This document shows, one piece after another, positions 56,640 through 64,000 of a stretch of 64,000 bases of DNA; the first letter of the stretch is position 1; the number at the start of each line of letters is the position of its first letter. The DNA comes from Alkalihalobacillus sp. LMS39. Lineage in GTDB: Bacteria > Bacillota > Bacilli > Bacillales > Bacillaceae_F. The notes beneath the pieces are model-generated. The model had not been told where the DNA came from and made no database searches. It worked only from the letters and a program-made list of their open reading frames with translations. The translations under genes were made by a program, and so were the position numbers. The stretch is taken from positions 3,100,001-3,164,000 of the forward strand of contig NZ_CP093300.1 in assembly GCF_022812285.1 (NCBI RefSeq). The letters run 5' to 3'.

Positions 56640-57055
56640 GCAAATTGTTTGTATCGGACATTTGGTCCGCTATTCGCACCAAATTCGCTGTTTTCAGGTT
56701 CCGTTCGGACATACGTTCCGTTATTTCTTGCTTTTTCAGAAGATCCGCCATCTTAAGAGGCATATAACGGAACTGATGTCCAATAGCTTTTTCAAAATTG
56801 CCTTTTCCGCATAAATAACGGATTATATGTCCGATACGAAGTGAATTTTCATGCATGGTTGGCGTAACGGACATATGTTCCGCTAATACTGTCAAATTCA
56901 CTGGTTTCAAGTTTCGTTCGGACATACGTTCCGCTATTTCTTGTTTTTTCAGAAGATCCGCCTTCTCTGAAGGCATATAACGGAACCGATGTCCGATAGC
57001 TTTTTCAAAACTGCCTTTTCCGCCTAAATAACGGATTATATGTCCGATACGAAAT
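56640..57055. repeat. CGGACAT/GTTCCG repeat array (copy 2), tandem ~200-bp units
   Basis: Two ~200-bp units, each with several CGGACATacGTTCCG-type palindromes and shared spacers (TTTTTCAGAAGATCCGCC, AGCTTTTTCAAAA). One reading frame stays open through both, but it merely translates the repeat (RIGHIIRYL twice, ADLLKKQEI twice). Same family as 6749-6931. Confidence 0.75.
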
Positions 57056-57124
57056 GACGTTAGCATGTTTTTACATTGATTCTTGTCTTTTTTTGTATTA
57101 TTATTAATAAATGTCATTGAACAT

Positions 57125-57221
57125 GGGGCTGGCTGGGGTGCTGGTGTCCCCCAAGGTCTTCAAAACCTCTCGGGAGGCGCGTGCCGTCTCCGGTGGGTTC
57201 GATTCCCACACAGTCCCGCCA
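57125..57221 (+). tRNA. selC: tRNA-Sec (anticodon UCA)
   Basis: 97 nt including encoded CCA. Acceptor GGGGCTG pairs with CAGTCCC; a long D arm (GGGG/CCCC) follows; the anticodon loop CTTCAAA has TCA at 57160-57162. A long variable arm (GGGAG..CTCC) precedes the T arm GTGGG-TTCGATT-CCCAC. The extended variable arm and UCA anticodon identify the selenocysteine tRNA. The element downstream is inserted at its 3' part. Confidence 0.95.
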
Positions 57222-57236
57222 AACACTTACATACCA

Positions 57237-57280
57237 AGGCTTTGAAGGCTTTTATCTAGAATAAACGAAAAGCCTTCAAG
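57237..57280. terminator. Inverted repeat behind tRNA-Sec
   Basis: CTTTGAAGGCTTTT and AAAAGCCTTCAAG arms with a 14-nt loop; possible tRNA terminator. Confidence 0.5.
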
Positions 57281-57329
57281 TAAAATAATTTCATACTGGG
57301 TGCCCATTGGGTGCCATTAGCGTTATTTT

Positions 57330-57860
57330 TCATTTTTCATCAAATACATGGGCAGCCTCTTCTTGAAGTGAATTAGTTGCATGACTATAGATTTCCAATG
57401 TAATGCTTGGTTTTGAATGACCTAACCGCTCACTGACAATTTTCGGATGTACATTTTTCTTAAGCAAGATCGTAGCGTGAGAATGACGCAAGTCATGGAA
57501 ACGTGCGTTCTTAAGCCCTGCTCGTTTAATGGCATTCTTATAGGCACGGTGCGGTGTAGCTCACTTGGTTTAATATAGTCACCATTCGCATTGAAAAACA
57601 CGAGATTATTCGGATTAAAGCCTTCCCCCAACGCTTTTTTTAACTCTTTTAGTCGTTCGAGGTGATCCTTTAGAAAAGTTATGAGACTTTTACCCTTTAT
57701 AATTGTTCTGTCCTGTTTTCCTTTGGTGATTTCCCTAATGATCGTCTTTCCCTCTTTTGCCATATAGGCCGTCTTGGTAATAGACATTTTACGCGTTTCA
57801 AAGTCTATATCACCCCATTCTAAGGCTCTCCAAGCTTCCGAAAACAACAACAAACTACTA
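57330..57860 (-). pseudogene. Tyrosine integrase remnant
   Basis: The N-terminal half is missing: the frame begins inside the catalytic domain at ALEWGDIDFETRKM. It runs to SELHRT near 57550, where a frameshift moves the sequence to another frame. That frame continues AIKRAGLKNARFHDLRHSHA, LLKKNVHPKIVSERLGHS and ITLEIYSHATNSLQEEAAHV, with the R-H-R-H-Y box intact up to the stop at 57330. It lies next to tRNA-Sec, its presumed target, and can no longer be active. Confidence 0.88.
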
Positions 57861-57978
57861 ATAATGAAATGAGTTAAAGAAAGACACTATATTTCATGAT
57901 ATAGTGCCTAAAATTTATTCCTATAATGCTGCATCGGATTTTCACTAACGCTCTCCGTTTGTTGTAGAAGTAATCTTG

Positions 57979-58386
57979 TTAATCAAACAATATATCTCTG
58001 ATGATATTTGTGGATTTTTTTGTTAATTTATATGCTGCTTCTGTATCCTTTATATTCATGATTGTTCCAGTTGAAGACTCTTCCGAAATCCAAATATGAA
58101 AACCTTCCAATGTACTATCATTAAAAATTAAATGTAAATCATAGTCACCTTCGGGTATATCAACACTACCTTTAATTCTTTTAGAAGTATTTATAGCATT
58201 AACAAAGGCTTTTATCTCTTCATTTTCTTGAAAAGTCATATGATAATCTTCGTTTACACTTCCAAAGTCTTTGAAAAATGAAATTTTCACTTCATCTACC
58301 TCTGCTTCGTCAATATCAATGTTTGAAGAGCAAGCAGACAAACCAAAAAATATTACAACAAATAATACCGAAACGATATACTTCAT
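57979..58386 (-). CDS. Small lipoprotein of the selC island
   Basis: 135 residues. Signal peptide with lipobox LSAC (Cys about 19), then an acidic soluble domain. GGAGGGGAAC precedes ATG 58386. No recognised family. Confidence 0.7.
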   Translation of the reverse strand: MKYIVSVLFVVIFFGLSACSSNIDIDEAEVDEVKISFFKDFGSVNEDYHMTFQENEEIKAFVNAINTSKRIKGSVDIPEGDYDLHLIFNDSTLEGFHIWISEESSTGTIMNIKDTEAAYKLTKKSTNIIRDILFD

Positions 58387-58538
58387 AATGTTCCCCTCCA
58401 TTATTGCGCAGGTTGTACTACGCAACATAAGTACTCCATTGCTAGTGACCGTTTAAATTTTTTGTACCACTGCATCTTAAATCACTTATAAATGTAATTA
58501 TCTATCTGATATAATTTATGGTAAAGGTGGTGTTCCTA

Positions 58539-58730
58539 ATGTTAGAACAAAACAATGAACCTAAAAGAAAATATGAGTGGGTAAGTAAATGGGCCAAAAT
58601 GACCGGTGAACGGGCTAGAATTGATGCAAAAGCAAATAACACATATATCGTATATGAAAAAGACGGAAAGCTTGTAAAGGAATTTCCTAATGGAGATATT
58701 GTACCGTTAAACAAAAACGGTGAATCGTAA
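58539..58730 (+). CDS. Small protein upstream of the zeta-like kinase
   Basis: 63 residues, charged and probably partly helical (YEWVSKWAKMTGERARIDAK), with a KDGKLVKEFPNGDIVPL beta hairpin at the end. AAAGGTGGTG lies before ATG 58539. Its TAATG junction with the kinase gene indicates coupling, as in toxin-antitoxin pairs. Confidence 0.65.
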   Translation: MLEQNNEPKRKYEWVSKWAKMTGERARIDAKANNTYIVYEKDGKLVKEFPNGDIVPLNKNGES

Positions 58731-59320
58731 TGCATAGCTACAAACCAATATTCTATATATTTGCAGGTAATAACGGAAGCGGTAAAAGTACTTTACGTAG
58801 CTTAATTATTGATAAAATTGGTGTTGATATCAATATTGACCCAGATGCTATCGCTCGAAGAATCGATCCAGTAAACCCTGAAAAGAATAGAGTTTCAGCT
58901 GGGAAGGAAGTTATTAAATCTGTTAATAGGTACATTAACGATGGTAAAGATTTTTCAATTGAGACAACTCTCGCTGGTAAAAATGCTATCAAACAAATGC
59001 AAAAAGCTAAAGAGATGGGATACGAAGTAACAATGTTTTATGTTGCATTAAATGATTTCCATCAGAACATTGAAAGGGTTGAGATGAGAGTAAAGAATGG
59101 TGGTCATCACATTCCAACTGAAGATATTATCAGAAGGAATAAAACTTCATTTAAACATCTTTATGAATATGCATATTTGGTTGACAACCTTATCTTAATT
59201 GATAATAGTGAGGATAATGGAGAAATTATAATGGAAGTAAATAATGGGATAATTACATTTGAAGCAGTAAACATTCCAAAATGGTCCCATCCTGTTCGTC
59301 AACAGTTTAGAAAAAAATAA
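58730..59320 (+). CDS. Zeta-toxin-like P-loop kinase
   Basis: 196 residues. FAGNNGSGKSTLRSLI forms a Walker A, NIDPDAIARRIDP and FSIETTLAG follow as in zeta/UDP-N-acetylglucosamine kinase-like proteins, and GHHIPTEDIIRRNKTSF carries the arginines. Zeta toxins are usually paired with a small antitoxin; the 63-residue neighbour fits that slot but is not an epsilon homologue that I recognise. Toxicity is unproven. Confidence 0.75.
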   Translation: MHSYKPIFYIFAGNNGSGKSTLRSLIIDKIGVDINIDPDAIARRIDPVNPEKNRVSAGKEVIKSVNRYINDGKDFSIETTLAGKNAIKQMQKAKEMGYEVTMFYVALNDFHQNIERVEMRVKNGGHHIPTEDIIRRNKTSFKHLYEYAYLVDNLILIDNSEDNGEIIMEVNNGIITFEAVNIPKWSHPVRQQFRKK

Positions 59321-59327
59321 ATGCTTC

Positions 59328-59362
59328 AGCCGACTTTCTCACTATAAGAAACTCGGCTTTTT
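59328..59362 (+). terminator. Terminator after the zeta-like kinase
   Basis: AGCCGA / TCGGCT with inner TTTCT/AGAAA and a trailing TTTTTATT. The rest of 59363-59691 shows no gene. Confidence 0.75.
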
Positions 59363-59691
59363 ATTATATTTTACCCGTAAATAGCATTTTGTTCACATTG
59401 TTCAAATCATATGATTTCAGTACAATATGGTGTACTGAAATACAACCCTTTAACAAAGTGACCATACACAAAAATAATAGTTGCACAGTAAGAGACTAAT
59501 ACGAAGAACGCTCACATTAAAAGTGGCCGTTTTTAAAGGTATATTTATACCAACGTTTTATTGCTGATACTGAAGGTAAAAGCAGGTTAGTGAAACAAGG
59601 AAAATTCTAAGATTGATGTTAAACATTCTATTCCTTCTTCGACAATGGATTATCTGTCAGGGGATACAGTTCAAGATTATATAGGTGTATT

Positions 59692-60159
59692 TTATATATC
59701 TAATAATTCAAATTTTGCTTTGTTTGTGTTCATTTTATCCATCAATTCTTCAATTATTAAATCATCAGGTTCGATTTTCGATTTAAGATATTCTGTATCT
59801 AGTTCTAAATTACATTCACTGTTGATATTATCGATATTTTTGTAAAGATAGTTTGCGATATCTATTTCATTTCCATCAACTGAAAATAGAAGATCATTCA
59901 GATAATATCCTTTAAAATTAATACGGTATTCACTTCGATACCATTTATCTTTGAATTTGCTAAACATAACAGTATGAGGATAGTCGTCCTCGTACAAATT
60001 AAATGTAACTTTATTTGCATTAATCGGAAAATTAGACGTATCGTATTCTAGGAAATATTCAACTGCTTCATCAATATCTTTAAAACCACTATCAGTAGAT
60101 TCTATTTTCTCTTCACCATTTTCTAATATAATTATCTTTTCTGCATTAATATTGTCCAT
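59692..60159 (-). CDS. Hypothetical protein of the selC island
   Basis: 155 residues, acidic, with alternating strands and helices (VTFNLYEDDYPHTVMFSKF, SEYRINFKGYYLNDLLFS). TTTGGAGGAGAT lies before ATG 60159. Not recognised; a defence-island immunity-type protein is conceivable. Confidence 0.6.
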   Translation of the reverse strand: MDNINAEKIIILENGEEKIESTDSGFKDIDEAVEYFLEYDTSNFPINANKVTFNLYEDDYPHTVMFSKFKDKWYRSEYRINFKGYYLNDLLFSVDGNEIDIANYLYKNIDNINSECNLELDTEYLKSKIEPDDLIIEELMDKMNTNKAKFELLDI

Positions 60160-60409
60160 TGTATCTCCTCCAAATATTATGTTTTGCAGAGTTTTATAAA
60201 ATATATTCATTTTTATCTTTAATCACAACCATTTTGTGGTTTGGCCTTTGTAAAGTTTTCTGTGCATAATGTTTTTTGGCTAATTGCAGAAGTGGTTGAA
60301 CAAGTTGCTTTCTTACTTCTAAGGTAATTTTCTTAAAGTACTTTTTTGTTAACATTAAATAGATAGGTCGTTCAATATCTGCCGTTCTTCTTGCATGCGG
60401 TCACCTTCT

Positions 60410-60545
60410 TGGCGGCTTTAATATTTCTGTTAATAGTTTAACGACTTCCTTTGGCGTGTAAATTTCTCCACCTATTGTTCCACCATCATCAGCAAACATT
60501 TTAATTAAATATTGACACGCCTCTCCAAGTACGTAACGGGTTCGG
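60410..60545 (-). pseudogene. HsdM (type I methyltransferase) fragment
   Basis: One frame reads RYVLGEACQYLIKMFADD, then GGTIGGEIYTPKEVVKLL and TEILKP: the start of an N6-adenine methylase domain. No continuation on either side. The surrounding 60160-60952 holds other short coding-like scraps and no intact gene. Confidence 0.65.
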
Positions 60546-60952
60546 TTCAAGGAGAGAAAAATTGAATTAACCAACTAATTATTGAATGTTTTAGTAAATA
60601 GCAGCAAAAAATCGGCTGTAAAGGATAGCTCTTGTTCAACTATTAGTTCCAATAGTTCAAGATGATTAATAGGATAACGCCCATTCCTAATATTCAATTA
60701 AATTCAATAATTTATTTATTGTGCCGGATAGTGGTGCGGAAGATATATACCTAACAAAATTATCAAAAGTTCAGAATAATCCTATGTACACATTCGTTTT
60801 ACTTATAATTTGGCGTAGTTAGCAAGTAAATTGTCGCAGTTTGCTAGTTACAAGGTATTATTGGAAAGGTACTATTAAACTGTACCATTAGCAAAGAATG
60901 ACACAAATTACACTTATAAGTACTAATGTATAGATAAAGGAGGCCCAAAAAT

Positions 60953-61978
60953 ATGACGATGTATTCCTCTGATCGTATTAAAATACCGGCAGGATTTTGG
61001 ACAGGATTACGTCAATTGGGGATAGTCGCCCACGACGTAGTTCGAAAAGCCCAATTGCCAATCACCATCATTTCTGATCCAGTTGTCACAACAGCTCAAT
61101 ATTTTGCGATCTGGCAGGCTTATTCTGATCTCATTGATGACACTGCAAAAGGAATCATCAAGCTCGCGACATCCTTTGAAACAGATCATTACCCCCCGAC
61201 TGTCTTAGCAACTTACCACGCTCGTGACTACCGTGATGCCTTAAAGCGCATGGCTAGGTACAAACAAATGTGCCCTCCTGAAAGATTACATATCATCGAG
61301 GAAGGTGAACACTGTACAATTGAAATAGAATCATTGCAAAGTGAACAACCCGTTCCATCCATTCTAGTTGGTATTACGTTGGCATTTCTTCTCGAGTTGG
61401 GACGTAGGGGTACGGGTCAACCTTTGACAGCAAAGTGCGTGGAATTTTCTACCCATTCAATTGGTGACCTACAGATACTGGAAAGTTACTTTGGCTGCCG
61501 AATTCAGCTCGGTACAGATTTTAATAGGTTGACTATACATCGAGCTGATCTGGATCGTCCCTTTGTCTCCTACAATGCAGAATTGCTGGAGATACTGACT
61601 CCCGTCCTGGAACAGTCGTTGAATGAGCAAGTACGCTGTCCCTCAATTACTGAGACAGCCATGTGGATCATGAAGCGTAGTCTAACAGGAGGTCGTCCAG
61701 ACATTCAAACTATTGCGAGCGAGTTAGGGATAAGCGAACGTACATTGCAGCGGCGGCTTGCTGAAGAAGGCACGAACTTCAAGCATTTGTTAACAAAAGT
61801 TCGACATGAACAGGCAAAAAAGTACCTTGCAGACCCATCACTTGATATTAAAGAGGTCGCCTTTTTAATAGGTTATGAAGACCAAAACTCATTCTACCGC
61901 GCCTTTCAACTTTGGGAAGGTGCTACCCCTTTAAGATGGCGAACTGACCATCTCGATTTAAACTTGGTTATTGATTAG
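60953..61978 (+). CDS. AraC-family transcription regulator
   Basis: 341 residues. The N-terminal ~200 match the Arabinose_bd-type domain of OruR/ArgR-like regulators. The C-terminal double HTH has IQTIASELGISERTLQRRL and EVAFLIGYEDQNSFYRAFQ. TAAAGGAGGCCC precedes the ATG. It stands 86 bp upstream of the SDR gene on the same strand and probably controls it. Its base composition is less AT-rich than its neighbours', suggesting a different origin. Confidence 0.9.
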   Translation: MTMYSSDRIKIPAGFWTGLRQLGIVAHDVVRKAQLPITIISDPVVTTAQYFAIWQAYSDLIDDTAKGIIKLATSFETDHYPPTVLATYHARDYRDALKRMARYKQMCPPERLHIIEEGEHCTIEIESLQSEQPVPSILVGITLAFLLELGRRGTGQPLTAKCVEFSTHSIGDLQILESYFGCRIQLGTDFNRLTIHRADLDRPFVSYNAELLEILTPVLEQSLNEQVRCPSITETAMWIMKRSLTGGRPDIQTIASELGISERTLQRRLAEEGTNFKHLLTKVRHEQAKKYLADPSLDIKEVAFLIGYEDQNSFYRAFQLWEGATPLRWRTDHLDLNLVID

Positions 61979-62064
61979 TTCACTTTTGGCCGTATTAATA
62001 GACGGATAACTTAGTAACAACTACTACAAAATAGAAGAATTTTTTAAACTAAAAGGAGCATTGT

Positions 62065-62862
62065 ATGATGGATATGCATTTAAAAAATAAAACAGCTTTA
62101 GTCACTGGATCAACAAGAGGAATCGGTAAAGCAATTGCCATTGAACTTGCAAAAGAAGGGGTTAATGTACTAATTAATGGACGAAATTACGAAGAGGTAG
62201 AACGAACCGTAAAAGAAATTAAATTAGAGTTCCCTGATACCTTACCTCAAAATGCTACAGCCGATATTGTAGACATTAAACAAAGGGAAGCATTATTTAA
62301 GAAGCATCCCCAAATTGATATTTTAGTTAATAATGTGGGGATTTATGAAATTATGAAATATGAGGACATTGACGATGAAGTATGGGACAAGTATATCTGT
62401 ACAAATGTTCTTGCCGGAAATGGACTATCCAAATTTTACTTACCTAAAATGTTAAAAAATAATTTTGGCCGAATTGTATTTATCGCTAGTGAAGAAGCAG
62501 TTATGCCATCGGGGCAAATGCCTCAGTATTGTATGACAAAATCAATGCTATTATCATTGTCAAAAAGCCTATCTAAATTAACAGTAGGAAAAGAAGTTAC
62601 GGTCAATACGATCATGCCGGGACCATCACTCTCCGAAAATGTGCATCAAATTATTGATGGGATGTACCCTAATGAAGATATGACTTTCTCAGAAAAAGAG
62701 AAAAAATTTATGACTACAAATCTACCTCAGTCTGAAATCCAACGATTTATCAAGCCAACTGAGATAGGTAGATTAACTACCTTTATATGTAGCCCTTATG
62801 CATCCGCTTTTAAGGGTTCTCCGATCCGTATGGATGGAGGCATGGTACCGACTATCTTTTAG
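62065..62862 (+). CDS. Short-chain dehydrogenase/reductase
   Basis: 265 residues: NAD(P) site TGSTRGIGKA, NNVG, and the catalytic Ser (IASEE), Tyr-x3-Lys (YCMTK). C-terminal FKGSPIRMDGGMV is typical of classical SDRs. GGAGC precedes the ATG. Substrate unknown; the pairing with an AraC regulator suggests an inducible oxidation step. Confidence 0.9.
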   Translation: MMDMHLKNKTALVTGSTRGIGKAIAIELAKEGVNVLINGRNYEEVERTVKEIKLEFPDTLPQNATADIVDIKQREALFKKHPQIDILVNNVGIYEIMKYEDIDDEVWDKYICTNVLAGNGLSKFYLPKMLKNNFGRIVFIASEEAVMPSGQMPQYCMTKSMLLSLSKSLSKLTVGKEVTVNTIMPGPSLSENVHQIIDGMYPNEDMTFSEKEKKFMTTNLPQSEIQRFIKPTEIGRLTTFICSPYASAFKGSPIRMDGGMVPTIF

Positions 62863-62924
62863 CACTTTCCCTCATACTCATCTCTCAGGATGAGTCAGAA
62901 TTCTTTTAGTAAATAAATCTTAGG

Positions 62925-62964
62925 TAAGTGTTCAACAATCTAGTTAGATTGTTGAACACTTATT
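62925..62964 (+). terminator. Terminator after the SDR gene
   Basis: AAGTGTTCAACAATCTA and its exact complement form a 17-bp stem. Confidence 0.85.
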
Positions 62965-63188
62965 TCCGAGAATCCTTTGCAGTAGCATCTACAAAACTAA
63001 TTTCCATTGATTCAATGCTAACCAATCTCATAAAATCTAACCATATTCCATAGAAATAAAGCTGGTGCCAAGTTTGGTGCCCATTTCTAAAAATTTGTTG
63101 ATACTACGTAAGATTCTACATCACATAAACCTTATTACATAGCACGTTACAGCACTTGAAGATACAAGAAAATACATACCACCAAGAA

Positions 63189-63234
63189 CTTCAAAACCTC
63201 TCGGGATGCGCGTGCGTCTCCGGTGGGTTCGATT
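63189..63234 (+). repeat. Degenerate attachment-site copy of tRNA-Sec 3' part
   Basis: 46 bp matching 57158-57204 from the anticodon loop to the T loop (CTTCAAAACCTCTCGGGA, then GCGCGTGC, then GTCTCCGGTGGGTTCGATT) with one substitution and a one-base deletion. It marks the far end of the island inserted at selC. Confidence 0.88.
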
Positions 63235-63257
63235 AAGAAAAAATATAAACAATCCTA

Positions 63258-63298
63258 ACAGCTTATATAATCGACAGTGATTATATAAGCTGTTTTTT
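63258..63298 (+). terminator. Hairpin just outside the island
   Basis: AACAGCTTATATAATC and GATTATATAAGCTGTT stem with TTTTT. The rest of 63299-63396 is only the cwlJ leader. Confidence 0.75.
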
Positions 63299-63396
63299 AT
63301 TCAAATATATGTGTTTTCAAAGATTGGGCGGATAGGCAAGCTACCAAAACAAGCTTTAAGAAATAAGTTACTGTATAAGCTTAAGGGAGTGAGAAA

Positions 63397-63873
63397 ATGG
63401 GTAGGCGAATAAAACATACTGCCAATGACGTGGATGCATTAGCAAGGCTTATGCTCGCAGAGGCTATTGGTGAAGGTGCCGAAGGAATGGAGATGGTAGG
63501 AACAGTCGTGGCTAATCGAGTCGAGGCAGATTGTGAACCTGACTTCAGAAATTTACGTAATATCCGCCATGCTATTTATCATGAGATACCAGGAACAGGA
63601 ATCCCCCACTTCGAACCTGTTTTAAATGGATCTTTATATACACAACGTCCTACAGAAGAGGACCTCCAGATGGCCCGGGATTTGTTGAATGGCCATAGGA
63701 ATCCGCGAGCTCGAATGAATTTGTGGTTTTTTAATCCGAGTCCAGGGCAAGCATTCCGTGACCCTTGTACCCCAACGATGCCAAGATCGCCCATGACTCA
63801 GTTTGATTTTGCCCACAAAAATCATTGCTTCTATATTGCTGTACCGGACTATTGCCTAGAATTTTATAGATGA
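63397..63873 (+). CDS. cwlJ: CwlJ-like spore cortex hydrolase
   Basis: 158 residues of the SleB/CwlJ Hydrolase_2 fold: DVDALARLMLAEAIGEGAEG supplies the catalytic Glu, and VANRV and KNHCFYIA are family markers. There is no signal peptide, as in CwlJ, which degrades cortex during germination. Followed 25 nt later by a gerQ-like gene, the usual cwlJ-gerQ order. Confidence 0.88.
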   Translation: MGRRIKHTANDVDALARLMLAEAIGEGAEGMEMVGTVVANRVEADCEPDFRNLRNIRHAIYHEIPGTGIPHFEPVLNGSLYTQRPTEEDLQMARDLLNGHRNPRARMNLWFFNPSPGQAFRDPCTPTMPRSPMTQFDFAHKNHCFYIAVPDYCLEFYR

Positions 63874-63898
63874 TTAATAAAAAGGAGATGATTTTATC

Positions 63899-64000
63899 AT
63901 GACTTGTGGAAACTCTAGTTATAATCCAATGAACTATTCCCCTAGTTTTTATCCAGCTACTATGATGGAAACACCTGCCACCCAACAACCAACTGGCTTC
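63899..64000 (+). CDS. gerQ: GerQ-like spore coat protein (5' end only)
   Basis: The first 34 residues only, Asn/Pro/Gln/Tyr-rich (SSYNPMNYSPSFYPATMM). AAAAGGAGATGATT precedes the ATG. Called from its position after cwlJ, where GerQ is required for CwlJ localisation, and from composition; the conserved domain lies beyond the window. Confidence 0.6.
   Translation, partial: MTCGNSSYNPMNYSPSFYPATMMETPATQQPTGF

Noticed and set aside
56640-57055. CRISPR-like array
   Set aside because: Cores are short, palindromic and in alternating orientation, spacers are themselves repeated, and no cas gene is present.
56575-57117. 180-codon open frame on the minus strand with internal repeats
   Set aside because: It only translates the palindromic repeat array, lacks a ribosome site and continues into the promoter side of tRNA-Sec.
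57422-57853. Integrase break caused by a recoded UGA
   Set aside because: The two halves are in different frames near 57550, so this is a frameshift, and the N-terminus is missing as well.
59645-59845. Plus-strand 66-codon frame
   Set aside because: It is opposite the 155-aa island gene, which has the better start and ribosome site.

Overview
The window looks like chromosome of a low-GC, endospore-forming, aerobic member of the Bacillaceae. It carries spore genes (sspN-like, sspO, sspP, cwlJ, gerQ), a B. subtilis-type citB-sspO-sspP block, cheV, a ykuI orthologue, a MetA with the acetyl-type Glu111, strong AGGAGG ribosome sites and many TTG/GTG starts. The genus cannot be fixed from the sequence alone.

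Layout. 1-8 kb: the first codons of a DUF2225 protein, a D-threonine-aldolase-like enzyme, a two-gene signalling unit (a stand-alone CarH-type B12 domain plus a PAS-like protein), a very large CheB-CheR-PAS-histidine kinase and CheV. 8-32 kb: mostly housekeeping and small genes (YlmA-like ATPase, M19 dipeptidase, Hsp20, DUF418, MFS, YkuI, YcgQ/YcgR, two HD-GYP proteins, MetA, RNase H-like, PHP, NadE, thioesterase, a double-AAA ATPase, EamA). These are interspersed with three families of non-coding repeats. 32-36 kb: accessory patch with a divergent histidyl-tRNA synthetase behind a His-codon leader peptide and terminator, a quinone oxidoreductase and an IS1595 transposase. 36-45.6 kb: CopC/CopD, TVP38, VanZ, DUF421, several small spore-type proteins, and citB with sspO and sspP.

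45.6-57.2 kb is a complete selenocysteine locus: selA, a SelW-like selenoprotein with an in-frame UGA, selD whose own catalytic codon is UGA (Sec18), selB, and tRNA-Sec (anticodon UCA). selB heads a tight operon with a glycosyltransferase, a PhnDEC-type ABC importer and an HD hydrolase. This suggests, but does not prove, that the importer brings in a selenium oxyanion. Both UGA codons are followed by hairpins of bSECIS type, and the usual ORF callers would miss or truncate both genes.

57.2-63.2 kb is a decayed integrative element inserted at tRNA-Sec: a frameshifted and truncated tyrosine integrase, a lipoprotein, a zeta-like kinase with a small partner, a hypothetical protein, an HsdM fragment, an AraC regulator and an SDR. 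It ends in a degenerate 46-bp copy of the 3' part of the tRNA gene. The chromosome then resumes with cwlJ-gerQ.

The observations most worth following are the selB-importer operon, the recoded selW/selD genes, the histidine leader attenuator, the stand-alone CarH-like domain, and a duplicated ~260-nt structured element that ends in its own terminator.
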